A stretch of 64,000 nt of DNA, taken from assembly GCF_006385175.1 (NCBI RefSeq), contig NZ_VFIY01000004.1, positions 620,001-684,000 on the forward strand, given 5' to 3'. Position numbers and translations under genes: made by a program. The first letter of the stretch is position 1. The number at the start of each line of letters is the position of its first letter. The notes beneath the pieces were generated by a model, which was given only the letters and a program-made list of their open reading frames with translations, was not told the origin of the DNA and did not search any database. Below, piece after piece: positions 56,448 through 64,000 of this stretch. Origin of the DNA: Emcibacter nanhaiensis (GTDB taxonomy: Bacteria; Pseudomonadota; Alphaproteobacteria; Sphingomonadales; Emcibacteraceae).

Positions 56448-57701
56448 ATGCAGACGGTCTGTCGCGACTGTTTCCATGAATATGAGCGGGAGTGCGATGG
56501 CCCCTGCCCCCGTTGCGACAGCCCGCGCCAGCTCCGCCATGAAGAGCTTTTCGGGCTCACCATCGCCCACATCGACTGCGACGCCTTTTATGCCAGCATC
56601 GAAAAGCGTGACAATCCGGACCTGCTCAGCAAACCCCTGATCATCGGCGGCGGACATCGCGGGGTGGTCTCCACAGCCTGTTACCTCGCCCGGGGGTTTG
56701 GCATCCATTCCGCCATGCCCATGTTCAAGGCCAATAGACTGTGCCCCAATGCCGTCGTGATGCCGCCGAACATGAAAAAATATGCCGCCGTCAGCGCCGA
56801 AATCAGGGAAATCTTTGACCAGTTGACCCCCTTGGTGGAACCGCTCAGCATAGACGAGGCGTTCCTCGACCTCACCGGCACGGAGAAACTGCACCACGCC
56901 ACGGCGGCGGCAAGCCTCGCCCGGGCGGCAAAGCAGATCGAGGACAAAATCGGCATCACCGTCTCGGTGGGGCTGAGCTATAATAAATTTCTCGCCAAAA
57001 TGGCTTCTGACCTCAACAAACCGCGTGGCTTTTCCGTGATCGGTCGGGCCGAGGCGCCGTCCTTCCTGGCCCGCCAGCCCATTTCCAAGATGTGGGGCGT
57101 TGGCAAAGTCACCCAGGCCAAGATGAAACGCAGCGGCATCACCACCATCGGCCAGTTGCAGCATATGGGCAAGCATGACCTGATGAAGGCTTACGGCATT
57201 CTCGGGGAACGGCTATATCACTTCAGTCGCGGCGAGGACGTGCGCATCGTGAGTTCTGAAAGCAAGGTCAAAAGCATCTCCAACGAGATCACCCTGGACA
57301 CGGACATTGCGGACTATCAGACCCTGCGCAAGCTGCTCTGGCCGCTGTGTGAGAAAGTCTCCGGCCGGCTCAAGGCCAAACAGCTGGCCGGCTGGACCGT
57401 CACGCTCAAGCTCAAAACCGCCAACTTCCGCCAGGTCAGCCGTTCCCTGTCTCTGGACAGCCCGACCCGCATGGCGGAAACCATCTTCGAGACCGGGTTA
57501 CATCTGTTGAAGCCGGAATGCCAGGGCCTGGAATACCGCCTGATCGGCATCGGCGTCGGCAACCTGTGCAGCGAAGACGGCGCCGATCAGCCGGACCTGG
57601 TGGACAGCGGCAAGACCCGGAAACTGGAAGCGGAAAAGGCCATGGACAAGATCCGCGGCCGCTTCGGATCGGATGTGATCAAAAAGGGTAGAAACCTCTG
57701 A
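56448..57701 (+). CDS. dinB: DNA polymerase IV with N-terminal cysteine cluster
   Basis: A 417-residue Y-family translesion polymerase. Before the catalytic core (HIDCDAFYASIEKRDNP, SIDEAFLDL, then GVGKVTQAKM as the helix-hairpin-helix) are about 28 extra residues with C5-x2-C8 and C20-x2-C23, probably a small zinc ribbon. This extension is common in alphaproteobacterial DinB. The ATG at 56448 is required to include it; longer openings overlap the ROK gene. The C-terminal little-finger domain is complete and ends without an obvious clamp motif. Confidence 0.93.
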   Translation: MQTVCRDCFHEYERECDGPCPRCDSPRQLRHEELFGLTIAHIDCDAFYASIEKRDNPDLLSKPLIIGGGHRGVVSTACYLARGFGIHSAMPMFKANRLCPNAVVMPPNMKKYAAVSAEIREIFDQLTPLVEPLSIDEAFLDLTGTEKLHHATAAASLARAAKQIEDKIGITVSVGLSYNKFLAKMASDLNKPRGFSVIGRAEAPSFLARQPISKMWGVGKVTQAKMKRSGITTIGQLQHMGKHDLMKAYGILGERLYHFSRGEDVRIVSSESKVKSISNEITLDTDIADYQTLRKLLWPLCEKVSGRLKAKQLAGWTVTLKLKTANFRQVSRSLSLDSPTRMAETIFETGLHLLKPECQGLEYRLIGIGVGNLCSEDGADQPDLVDSGKTRKLEAEKAMDKIRGRFGSDVIKKGRNL

Positions 57702-57726
57702 ATATTAACCATATTCCCGAATTTTT

Positions 57727-57744
57727 TGCCGCTTCCGGGCGGCA
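57727..57744. promoter_or_regulatory. Palindrome upstream of the second sigma-54 promoter
   Basis: TGCCGC-TTCCGG-GCGGCA is an 18-base symmetric site, 73 bases upstream of the -24 element at 57818. It could be an enhancer-binding site, or the stem of a weak terminator for dinB, though no T-run follows it. Confidence 0.3.
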
Positions 57745-57817
57745 GATATTTCCGGCCCCACCTCGATCCATATTCTCTTTCTCCATTTTACCTCTTAAAT
57801 TCAATAACTTAATATGT

Positions 57818-57832
57818 TGGCACACTCCTTGC
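57818..57832 (+). promoter_or_regulatory. Sigma-54 (RpoN) promoter of the GGDEF gene
   Basis: TGGCAC (57818-57823) and TTGC (57829-57832) fit the -24/-12 consensus, with GG and GC exactly 10 bases apart. The predicted start of transcription is near 57844, giving a 5' leader of about 35 bases before the ATG at 57879. Confidence 0.75.
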
Positions 57833-57878
57833 GATGTAGTGAAGCGGAGATAAGTATTTATAGAGTGAGGACAACATC

Positions 57879-58631
57879 ATGACCCATATTTCCCTGCCTA
57901 CAGCGGACGGCACGTCTCTTCGGAACGGTGCGAAATATAATGATGCCATGACCCGCATGGCCGGTGAATTGATCGAAAAGTTCCGCGTATCCCCTGCCGG
58001 CCTGACCACCGGCAGTTGGTCCCTGCTGACTGAAATCCTCGACTTTGCGGTCGAAGCCGAACAGACCATCGCCGAGCAGAACCGCAAGATCGAGGAGCTG
58101 GAATCGCTCGCCATCAGTGATCCGCTGACAGGACTGCTGAACCGGCGCGGGCTGGAGATGGAACTGGATCATGCCGTCGCCCGCAACCGGCGCCATGCCG
58201 AACCGGGGCTGTTTGTTTACATCGACCTGGATAACTTCAAGGAAATCAATGACAGCTATGGCCACGCCGCCGGCGACGCCCTGATCCGCCATGTGGCTCA
58301 CCTGCTCAAGGGCTCGATCCGCCAGACCGACTATGCCGGTCGCCTCGGCGGCGATGAGTTCGGCCTGTTGCTCAGCCATTGCGACAGCAAGCAGTTTTCT
58401 GCCGCTCACCTGCTCTACATCCGTCGCCGACTGGAGAAAAGCCCGCTTGAGTTCGAAGGCCTGACCCTGCGGGCGGGCGCCAGCTTCGGCATTGCCCGCA
58501 TCACACCGGACAGCAACCGCGAAGACATCCTGAACCAGGCCGACGAACAGATGTATTTCGATAAAAGGGCGCGCCGCCGGGCGAAAGAGGACCTGTCCCA
58601 AATTATGGCAGTCGGCGCTATGGCCGAATAA
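57879..58631 (+). CDS. Diguanylate cyclase (GGDEF domain)
   Basis: A 250-residue cytosolic protein. The first 75 residues have no known sensor domain but include a coiled-coil-like helix (AEQTIAEQNRKIEELESLA). The GGDEF domain (about 80-245) starts DPLTGLLNRRGLEMELDH and has a canonical GGDEF; an RQTD I-site lies five residues before it. It should synthesise c-di-GMP with product inhibition. It is alone behind a sigma-54 promoter, so expression depends on RpoN and an unknown activator. Confidence 0.93.
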   Translation: MTHISLPTADGTSLRNGAKYNDAMTRMAGELIEKFRVSPAGLTTGSWSLLTEILDFAVEAEQTIAEQNRKIEELESLAISDPLTGLLNRRGLEMELDHAVARNRRHAEPGLFVYIDLDNFKEINDSYGHAAGDALIRHVAHLLKGSIRQTDYAGRLGGDEFGLLLSHCDSKQFSAAHLLYIRRRLEKSPLEFEGLTLRAGASFGIARITPDSNREDILNQADEQMYFDKRARRRAKEDLSQIMAVGAMAE

Positions 58632-58683
58632 TTGCGCCTGCAGCCCTGCTCGGGTCTTTTCAAGTCCGCTCAAGAACGGTAAT

Positions 58684-58714
58684 GTCTTCCGGTAAGAATA
58701 ACTTTCCGGAAGAC
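58684..58714 (+). promoter_or_regulatory. Hairpin covering the ridA ribosome binding site
   Basis: GTCTTCCGG at 58684-58692 is perfectly complementary to CCGGAAGAC at 58706-58714. After a T-T mismatch, AAG and CTT add three more pairs around a 5-base loop. The GGAAGA in the 3' arm is the Shine-Dalgarno of the gene at 58719, so the hairpin hides it. It could equally be a DNA operator; no T-run follows, so it is no terminator. Confidence 0.6.
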
Positions 58715-58718
58715 CATC

Positions 58719-59189
58719 ATGACCAACATCTACGAACAACGCCTTGCCGAGCTCGGCATTACCCTGCCTACCCCTGCCAAACCGGTTGCCAATTATGTCC
58801 CCTATGTGGCCAGCGGCACCCTGGTGTCCATCTCCGGCCAGATCCCCATGGGCGCAGACGGCAAACTCGCCTTTGTCGGCAAGGTCGGACAGGACGTGGA
58901 TGAGGAAACCGCCAGAGAGGCCGCCCGCCTCTGTGCCATCAACATCATCGCCCAGGCCAGGGCGGCCTGCGACGGGAATCTCAGCCGGGTGCGCCGGATT
59001 ATCAAGCTGGGCGCCTTTGTCAACTGCATCGACGGCTTCGGCGGCCAGCCGGGCATCGTCAACGGCGCCTCCGACCTGATGGTGGAAGTGTTTGGCGAGG
59101 AAGGGAAACACAGCCGTTCTGCTGTCGGCACCAACGCTCTTCCCCTTAATGTTCCTGTGGAAATTGATGCACTTATCGAAATTTCCTAA
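58719..59189 (+). CDS. RidA family protein
   Basis: A 156-residue protein of the RidA/YjgF/YER057c superfamily, the longer clade (about 155 residues, N-terminal EQRLAELGITLPTPAKPVANYVP) rather than the archetypal 128-residue form. Conserved blocks are LVSISGQIPMGADG, AARLCAINIIAQARAACDGNLSRVRRI and EVFGEEGKHSRSAVGTNALPLNVPVEID, whose Arg would bind the carboxylate of an imine substrate. RidA proteins hydrolyse reactive enamines/imines; the substrate of this clade is uncertain. Its ribosome binding site is in a hairpin. Confidence 0.88.
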   Translation: MTNIYEQRLAELGITLPTPAKPVANYVPYVASGTLVSISGQIPMGADGKLAFVGKVGQDVDEETAREAARLCAINIIAQARAACDGNLSRVRRIIKLGAFVNCIDGFGGQPGIVNGASDLMVEVFGEEGKHSRSAVGTNALPLNVPVEIDALIEIS

Positions 59190-59222
59190 TGTGATTTATT
59201 AGGATAGGAAAGACGATACCCT

Positions 59223-60371
59223 ATGGCCACCGTCCGCATTATCGACAGTCTTTCCAAGATCGATGCCGAAAGCTGGAACGCCTGCGCCCTGCAGGCGGAC
59301 AGCGGCCACAACCCCTTTGTTTCCCATGAATTCCTCCGGGCGCTGGAAGCCAGCGGCTGCGCCACGGCCGAGACCGGCTGGCTCGGCCAGCACATCATTA
59401 TTGAGGATAATGACCGGGTCATCGGGGTCATGCCGCTGTATCTGAAAAGCCATTCCTACGGCGAATATGTCTTTGACCACAGCTGGGCCAACGCTTACGA
59501 GCGCGCCGGCGGGCGTTATTATCCCAAACTGCAGAGCTCCGTCCCCTTCAGCCCGGTCACCAGCCCGCGGCTGATGGTGCATCCGGCCGCGGACCGGCAG
59601 GAGACCGGCCGCCTGCTGACCCGGGCCGCGATCCAGCGCTGCCAGGACCTGGACCTGTCCTCCCTGCATGTCACCTTCGCGCCGGAAGACGAGTGGCAGC
59701 TGATGGCCGACTGCGGCATGCTGCAACGCCAGGACCAGCAGTTCCACTGGCTCAATGACGGTTATCAGAGCTTTGACGACTTTCTCGCCGCCCTCTCGTC
59801 GCGCAAGCGCAAGAATATCCGCAAGGAACGCCGGGAAGCGCTCTCGGGCGGCGTCACCATCGAGCGACTGACTGGTAAAGAGATCACAGAGGAGCACTGG
59901 GACCATTATTTCAGCTTCTATATGGATACGGCCAACCGCAAATGGGGACGGCCCTACCTCAACCGGGAGTTTTTCAGCCGGCTCGGGGAGAGCCTCGCGG
60001 ACCGGATCCTGCTGGTCATGTGCCGGCGCGCCGGTCACTATATGGCCGGGGCGCTGAACCTGGTGGGCGATGATACACTGTATGGCCGCTACTGGGGGGC
60101 CATAGAAGATCATCGCTTCCTGCATTTCGAGGTCTGCTACTACCAGGCCATCGACTATGCCATTGAGAAGGACCTTGCCAAGGTGGAGGCCGGCGCACAG
60201 GGCGAACATAAACTGGCCCGAGGCTATGTGCCGTCAAAGACCTATAGCGCGCACTGGATTGGCGATGAAAGCTTCCGCGAGGCGATAGATCGTTTCCTGC
60301 GCCAGGAACGGGGCCAGGTGGAAGGTGAAATGGACTTTCTGGAACATTTCACCCCGTTCAAAAAAGGCTGA
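59223..60371 (+). CDS. FemAB-like GNAT acyltransferase (peptidoglycan biosynthesis-related, COG3146)
   Basis: A 382-residue protein with two GNAT-like halves. The N-terminal VSHEFLRALEASGCA and the middle HWLNDGYQSFDDFLAALSSRKRKNIRKERREA, followed by YLNREFFSRLGE and GALNLVGDDTLYGRYWG, are typical of the DUF482/'GNAT family N-acetyltransferase' group. The activity is unproven; amide-bond formation with an aminoacyl or acyl donor is inferred from the family. It is 33 bases after ridA in the same direction. Confidence 0.85.
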   Translation: MATVRIIDSLSKIDAESWNACALQADSGHNPFVSHEFLRALEASGCATAETGWLGQHIIIEDNDRVIGVMPLYLKSHSYGEYVFDHSWANAYERAGGRYYPKLQSSVPFSPVTSPRLMVHPAADRQETGRLLTRAAIQRCQDLDLSSLHVTFAPEDEWQLMADCGMLQRQDQQFHWLNDGYQSFDDFLAALSSRKRKNIRKERREALSGGVTIERLTGKEITEEHWDHYFSFYMDTANRKWGRPYLNREFFSRLGESLADRILLVMCRRAGHYMAGALNLVGDDTLYGRYWGAIEDHRFLHFEVCYYQAIDYAIEKDLAKVEAGAQGEHKLARGYVPSKTYSAHWIGDESFREAIDRFLRQERGQVEGEMDFLEHFTPFKKG

Positions 60372-60391
60372 ACAGAAAAGGCCGGACAGAC

Positions 60392-60829
60392 TTACTCCTG
60401 AGCGCCGCCCTCTTCGGGTTGTTCTTTCTTCTTCACTTCTTCAAAATCGCCAAGGCCGCAACTCGGCCCCGGGATGCCTGAAGTGTTATCGAACACGGTG
60501 ATAATGTCCACATTGCAAAGCTGGTTGATGCTGACCTTGTAGGCGAAGGATTTCTCAAATCCGAGACGCGGGCAGCGGCGCGGCAGCTTGTTGAGGTAGA
60601 TCTTCTTGCCCTTCATATGGAAGAGAATATGCTGGTCGTCCAGAACCTGGGTATGGTCGATGAAGCTTATGGGAACGCATTTCCGCACATCTCCGGTCCG
60701 TTCGTATTTGGCAAGTGCTTCAGGTTCTTCCGCGGCGGGCTTTTCTGCCCCGTCTTCGGCAGCTGCGGCGACCCCGGCAATGCTTCCCATTGCCAGCACC
60801 AGTGCCAGAATGAATGATTTCGTCTTCAT
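60392..60829 (-). CDS. DUF6491-type exported protein
   Basis: A 145-residue protein with a signal peptide (MKTKSFILALVLAMGSIAGVAAAA) and a small domain with four cysteines (RKCVPISFID, RRCPRLGFEKSF, NQLCNVDII, GPSCGLGDFEEV), the pattern of DUF6491. The C-terminal tail is acidic and low-complexity. The function is unknown. It is convergent with the FemAB-like gene (20-base gap) and sits downstream of the clpA terminator. Confidence 0.8.
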   Translation of the reverse strand: MKTKSFILALVLAMGSIAGVAAAAEDGAEKPAAEEPEALAKYERTGDVRKCVPISFIDHTQVLDDQHILFHMKGKKIYLNKLPRRCPRLGFEKSFAYKVSINQLCNVDIITVFDNTSGIPGPSCGLGDFEEVKKKEQPEEGGAQE

Positions 60830-60923
60830 CGGATATCTCCTCTCACTACCCTCGCCCGAAGGATATCTTCTATCTTTAGCAGGGTCAAACTTAACCTAGG
60901 GTGAATTGCGATTGGGATATCAG

Positions 60924-60961
60924 AAAATAAAAAAGGGACAGGCGGTTAATCCTGTCCCTTT
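60924..60961 (-). terminator. Terminator of clpA
   Basis: A perfect 11-bp stem AAAGGGACAGG/CCTGTCCCTTT (60932-60942 and 60951-60961) with an 8-base loop, with a T-rich run downstream on the minus strand. It lies 24 bases after the clpA stop codon. Confidence 0.9.
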
Positions 60962-60984
60962 AATCGGTTTGATCGTGCAGTGTC

Positions 60985-63294
60985 CTATTTGACCAGCTCT
61001 TCCGGCTTGTCGGCGCCGCCAGTGGGTTTGGGCAGCAGGTTGCCAGGTACAATGTCGAAGCTGAGCTCGCCGTCCTTGACCCGGACGGTGACATCGCCGC
61101 CGCCGACCAGCTTGCCGAACAGCAGTTCGTTGGCCAGCGGTTTCTTGATGTGCTCCTGGATCACCCGTTTCAGCGGCCGGGCGCCATAATGGCGGTCATA
61201 GCCCTTGTCGGCGAGCCAGGTACGGGCAGCCGGGGTGAGCTCGATGTGGACCTGGCGGTCTTCAAGCTGCATTTCCAGCTCCAGGATAAATTTGTCGACA
61301 ACCCGGTTGATCACGTCCGGCGGCAATGAGGAGAACGGCACAATGGCGTCCAGGCGGTTGCGGAATTCCGGGGTGAACAGGCGCTTGATGGCTTCCTCGT
61401 CATCACCTTCGCGGACACTGGAGCCGAAACCGATGGCTTCCTTGCTCATCTCGGTCGCGCCGGCGTTGGTGGTCATCACCAACACCACGTTGCGGAAATC
61501 GATCTTCTTGCCGTTGCTGTCAGTGAGCTTGCCGTGATCCATCACCTGCAACAGGATATTGAACAGGTCCGGATGGGCTTTCTCGATCTCGTCCAGCAGA
61601 AGCACACAATGGGGCGACTGGTCCACGGCATCGGTCAGCAGGCCGCCCTGGTCATAGCCCACGTAGCCCGGCGGCGCGCCGATCAGGCGGGACACACTAT
61701 GGCGCTCCATATATTCGGACATGTCGAACCGATGCAGCTCCACGCCCAGCAGGCCGGCCAGCTGTTTGGTGACTTCGGTCTTGCCGACCCCGGTCGGGCC
61801 GCTGAAGAGGTAACAACCGATCGGCTTGTCGCCTTCGCGCAGACCGGCCCGGCTCAGCTTGATGGCATCGGCCAGCACTTCGATGGCCTTGTCCTGGCCA
61901 AAGACCACACGCTTGAGGTCGGTCTCCAGGCTCTTTAGGATGGCCATATCGTCCTTGGACACTGATTTCGGGGGAATGCGGGCCATTTTGGAGACCACAT
62001 TCTCCACATCCTCGACAGTAATCACTTTCTTGCGCTTGGCCGACGGCAGCAGCTTCTGAGAAGCGCCAACCTCGTCGATCACATCAATGGCCTTGTCGGG
62101 CATCTTGCGCTCGTTGATATAGCGGGCGGACAGCTCCACAGCGGCATCAATCACGTCGTCGGAATATTTCACGTCATGATGCTCTTCGAAATATTTTTTC
62201 AGCCCCTTGAGGATATCCTTGGTTTCCTGGATGGTCGGTTCGACCACATCGATTTTCTGGAACCGGCGCAGCAGGGCGCGGTCCTTTTCGAAATAGGAGC
62301 GGAATTCCTTGTAGGTTGTGGAACCGATACAGCGCAGGGCGCCGCTGGCCAGGGCCGGTTTCAGCAGGTTGGAGGCGTCCATGGCGCCGCCGCTGGTGGC
62401 CCCTGCCCCGATAATGGTGTGGATCTCGTCAATAAACAGGATCGCGCCGTCATGCTCTTCCACTTCGCGGATCACTGTCTTCAGGCGTTCCTCAAAATCG
62501 CCGCGGTAGCGGGTACCGGCCAGAAGCGCGCCCATGTCCAGGCTGTAGATGGTCGCCGTCTCCAGCACATCCGGCACGTCCTTTTCCACAATGCGCCGGG
62601 CCAGGCCCTCGGCAATCGCGGTTTTGCCCACACCGGGATCGCCCACATAGAGCGGGTTGTTTTTGGAGCGGCGGCACAGCACCTGGATGGTGCGGTTGAT
62701 TTCGTCGTCGCGGCCGATCAGCGGATCGATCTTGCCGTCCCGGGCTTTCTGGTTCAGGTCGACACAATATTTGTCGAGCGCCGTATCGCCCATGGCTTCG
62801 TCGATCATTTCCTCATCTTCGGCGCCGCTGGGCGGACGGGGATCGCTGTGCTGGGCCGATTTGGCCAGACCGTGGGAAATATAGCTCACCGCATCGAGGC
62901 GGGTCATGTCATGCTGTTGCAGGAAATAAACCGCATGGCTTTCCCGTTCGGAAAACAGCCCGACCAAGACATTGGCGCCGGTCACTTCTTCCCGGCCGGA
63001 ACTCTGGACATGCAGGATGGCGCGCTGGATCACCCGCTGGAAACCGGCGGTTGGCGAGGCATCCTCGTCGCTATCGGTAACGATATTTTTCAGTTCGACA
63101 TCGAGATAGGCTTTGATTTCGGCGCGGAGCTGCGGGATGTTGACATCGCAGGCCCGAAGCACCGCCACTGCATCCTGGTCATCCAGCAGCCCGAGCAGCA
63201 GATGTTCCAACGTGGCAAATTCATGATTGCGACTGTTGGCCTCGCTGATGGCGCGATGTAAAGTCCGTTCCAGGTTAGGTGAAAATGTCGGCAC
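60985..63294 (-). CDS. clpA: ATP-dependent Clp protease ATP-binding subunit ClpA
   Basis: A 769-residue AAA+ unfoldase feeding ClpP. Domains in order are the double Clp-N domain (about 1-145), AAA1 (Walker [14 protein letters not shown], Walker B ILFIDEIH) and AAA2 (Walker [14 protein letters not shown], Walker [14 protein letters not shown]). There is no ClpB-type middle domain, and the ClpP-binding IGF-type loop ([13 protein letters not shown]) is present. It follows clpS by 39 bases on the same strand, giving the usual adaptor-unfoldase pair. Confidence 0.97.
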   Translation of the reverse strand: MPTFSPNLERTLHRAISEANSRNHEFATLEHLLLGLLDDQDAVAVLRACDVNIPQLRAEIKAYLDVELKNIVTDSDEDASPTAGFQRVIQRAILHVQSSGREEVTGANVLVGLFSERESHAVYFLQQHDMTRLDAVSYISHGLAKSAQHSDPRPPSGAEDEEMIDEAMGDTALDKYCVDLNQKARDGKIDPLIGRDDEINRTIQVLCRRSKNNPLYVGDPGVGKTAIAEGLARRIVEKDVPDVLETATIYSLDMGALLAGTRYRGDFEERLKTVIREVEEHDGAILFIDEIHTIIGAGATSGGAMDASNLLKPALASGALRCIGSTTYKEFRSYFEKDRALLRRFQKIDVVEPTIQETKDILKGLKKYFEEHHDVKYSDDVIDAAVELSARYINERKMPDKAIDVIDEVGASQKLLPSAKRKKVITVEDVENVVSKMARIPPKSVSKDDMAILKSLETDLKRVVFGQDKAIEVLADAIKLSRAGLREGDKPIGCYLFSGPTGVGKTEVTKQLAGLLGVELHRFDMSEYMERHSVSRLIGAPPGYVGYDQGGLLTDAVDQSPHCVLLLDEIEKAHPDLFNILLQVMDHGKLTDSNGKKIDFRNVVLVMTTNAGATEMSKEAIGFGSSVREGDDEEAIKRLFTPEFRNRLDAIVPFSSLPPDVINRVVDKFILELEMQLEDRQVHIELTPAARTWLADKGYDRHYGARPLKRVIQEHIKKPLANELLFGKLVGGGDVTVRVKDGELSFDIVPGNLLPKPTGGADKPEELVK

Positions 63295-63333
63295 GATGAT
63301 TTCCTATCTTCAAAGTATGGTCAATACTGCTTA

Positions 63334-63660
63334 CTATTCCTTTTCCAGCGTACACTGCAGCGGATGTTGGTTTCGGCGAGCATAATCGACCACCTTATTC
63401 ACCTTGGTTTCCGCTACTTCAAAACTATATACGCCACACACTCCAACCCCTTTCTGGTGAACCTGAAGCATAATTTGTACTGCTTCGGTTTCATTCTTGC
63501 CGAAAATGGTTTGCAGTACGTGAACCACAAAATCCATGGGCGTGTAATCGTCATTCAGCATCAGGACCTTGTACAAAGAAGGTTTCTTTGTCTTCGGCGA
63601 TGTCTTTGTCAGAATACCTGTTTCGGTATTCCCCTGTCCGTCCTTGTTCTCGTCGCTCAT
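63334..63660 (-). CDS. clpS: ATP-dependent Clp protease adapter protein ClpS
   Basis: A 108-residue adaptor that presents N-end-rule substrates to Clp[21 protein letters not shown], with the NDDYT pocket residues, and [25 protein letters not shown] are intact. The N-terminal 25 residues are a flexible polar extension. It is the first gene of clpS-clpA; its promoter lies in the AT-rich stretch 63661-63835. Confidence 0.97.
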   Translation of the reverse strand: MSDENKDGQGNTETGILTKTSPKTKKPSLYKVLMLNDDYTPMDFVVHVLQTIFGKNETEAVQIMLQVHQKGVGVCGVYSFEVAETKVNKVVDYARRNQHPLQCTLEKE

Positions 63661-63834
63661 TGGCCAATCGCATCAAACACTTTGGTTACTATATTCTAGT
63701 TAGAACGATGAAACGGGTTTTAAAGATACAAGAAGATAAAAAATCACTCAAAATCGATCCTAGAATAGTAAAATTTATAGCATTAACGAACAGTAAATGG
63801 AATCACCTATTCGTTGAAATATAACGTGCACAAA

Positions 63835-63863
63835 TAAAAAAAGGCCCGGGGAAACCGGGCCTT
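63835..63863 (-). terminator. Terminator of the phasin gene
   Basis: On the minus strand a stem AAGGCCCGG/CCGGGCCTT (plus strand 63841-63849 and 63855-63863) with a short loop is followed by a T-run. It lies 24 bases after the phasin stop. Confidence 0.85.
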
Positions 63864-63886
63864 AATTCCTCAGTAGAAAAATCTGA

Positions 63887-64000
63887 TTAGCCAGCCAGCG
63901 GCAGGTTCAGTTTTTCAGCAACGGCTTCATAACGTGCTTTCAGAGGTTCCATCACTTCGCCTGTGGCTTTGGTTGCTACTTCGTTCAGACGAGTGCTCTC
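63887..64000 (-). CDS. Phasin family protein (partial, N-terminus off the right edge)
   Basis: Only the last 37 codons are inside the window. They read ESTRLNEVATKATGEV and EPLKARYEAVAEKLNL, ending PLAG. This amphipathic helix ending is typical of alphaproteobacterial phasin/PhaP-like proteins that coat polyhydroxyalkanoate granules. Whether PHA is produced cannot be judged from this fragment. Confidence 0.7.
   Translation of the reverse strand, partial: ESTRLNEVATKATGEVMEPLKARYEAVAEKLNLPLAG

Overview
The window is chromosomal DNA of an alphaproteobacterium. This rests on the dgt-argS-SPOR-nagZ-scpA gene order, a DivK/PleD pair, a DinB with an N-terminal cysteine cluster, DUF3572, a phasin, clpS-clpA and a pyrB-pyrC' pair. 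A PEP-CTERM protein and an STN-type TonB receptor with FecR and ECF sigma suggest a free-living aquatic lineage, perhaps near Emcibacterales/Kordiimonadales; that placement is inference. No tRNA, rRNA, insertion sequence, prophage or CRISPR array was seen.

Layout. 1-6219 (minus) is a housekeeping operon dgt-argS-SPOR-nagZ-M50 protease-scpA (scpA is cut by the left edge). 6381-12786 holds erpA, xthA, a YhhQ transporter, a glutamate-synthase-like protein and several uncharacterised proteins. 12893-21291 is an amino-acid catabolic block: kynU, an AFMID-type formamidase and kynA (tryptophan to anthranilate), then leucine dehydrogenase plus a fused indolepyruvate ferredoxin oxidoreductase with a divergent Lrp regulator. 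21395-25425 has a thiolase, an orphan molybdopterin oxidoreductase and a PAS protein. 25688 starts a PEP-CTERM protein behind a textbook sigma-54 promoter; argG follows. 27931-33185 is a cell-surface signalling cassette (ECF sigma, FecR, TonB receptor). 33186-35061 is an AT-rich accessory stretch with a gene remnant and a Sel1 protein. 35134-47057 is core again: thiC with TPP riboswitch, ruvX, pyrB, pyrC', plsY, dprA, topA, rnr, rpmG. 47130-49650 is an AT-rich patch with unknown genes and palindromic repeats. 49657-63660 has glpK, fumC, pleD, divK, a ROK kinase, dinB, a second diguanylate cyclase behind another sigma-54 promoter, RidA, a FemAB-like protein, clpA and clpS. The right edge cuts a phasin gene.

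The most novel signal is a pair of structured RNA-like elements on the minus strand, at about 27725-27803 and 33622-33700, on the two sides of the ECF/FecR/TonB cassette. Each has a hairpin with an 11-bp stem, a 15-nt linker containing CTCCGTAG, and a second 11-bp hairpin followed by a U-run (a Rho-independent terminator). The stem sequences differ between copies but pairing is kept, and both imperfect positions are G-U wobbles only if the minus strand is transcribed. They look like two members of an uncharacterised small-RNA family with an anti-Shine-Dalgarno segment.

Other items worth attention are the two sigma-54 promoters linking PEP-CTERM export and c-di-GMP synthesis, a hairpin covering the ridA ribosome binding site, a large palindrome between kynU and the formamidase gene, and a dihydroorotase homologue that has lost its metal ligands.
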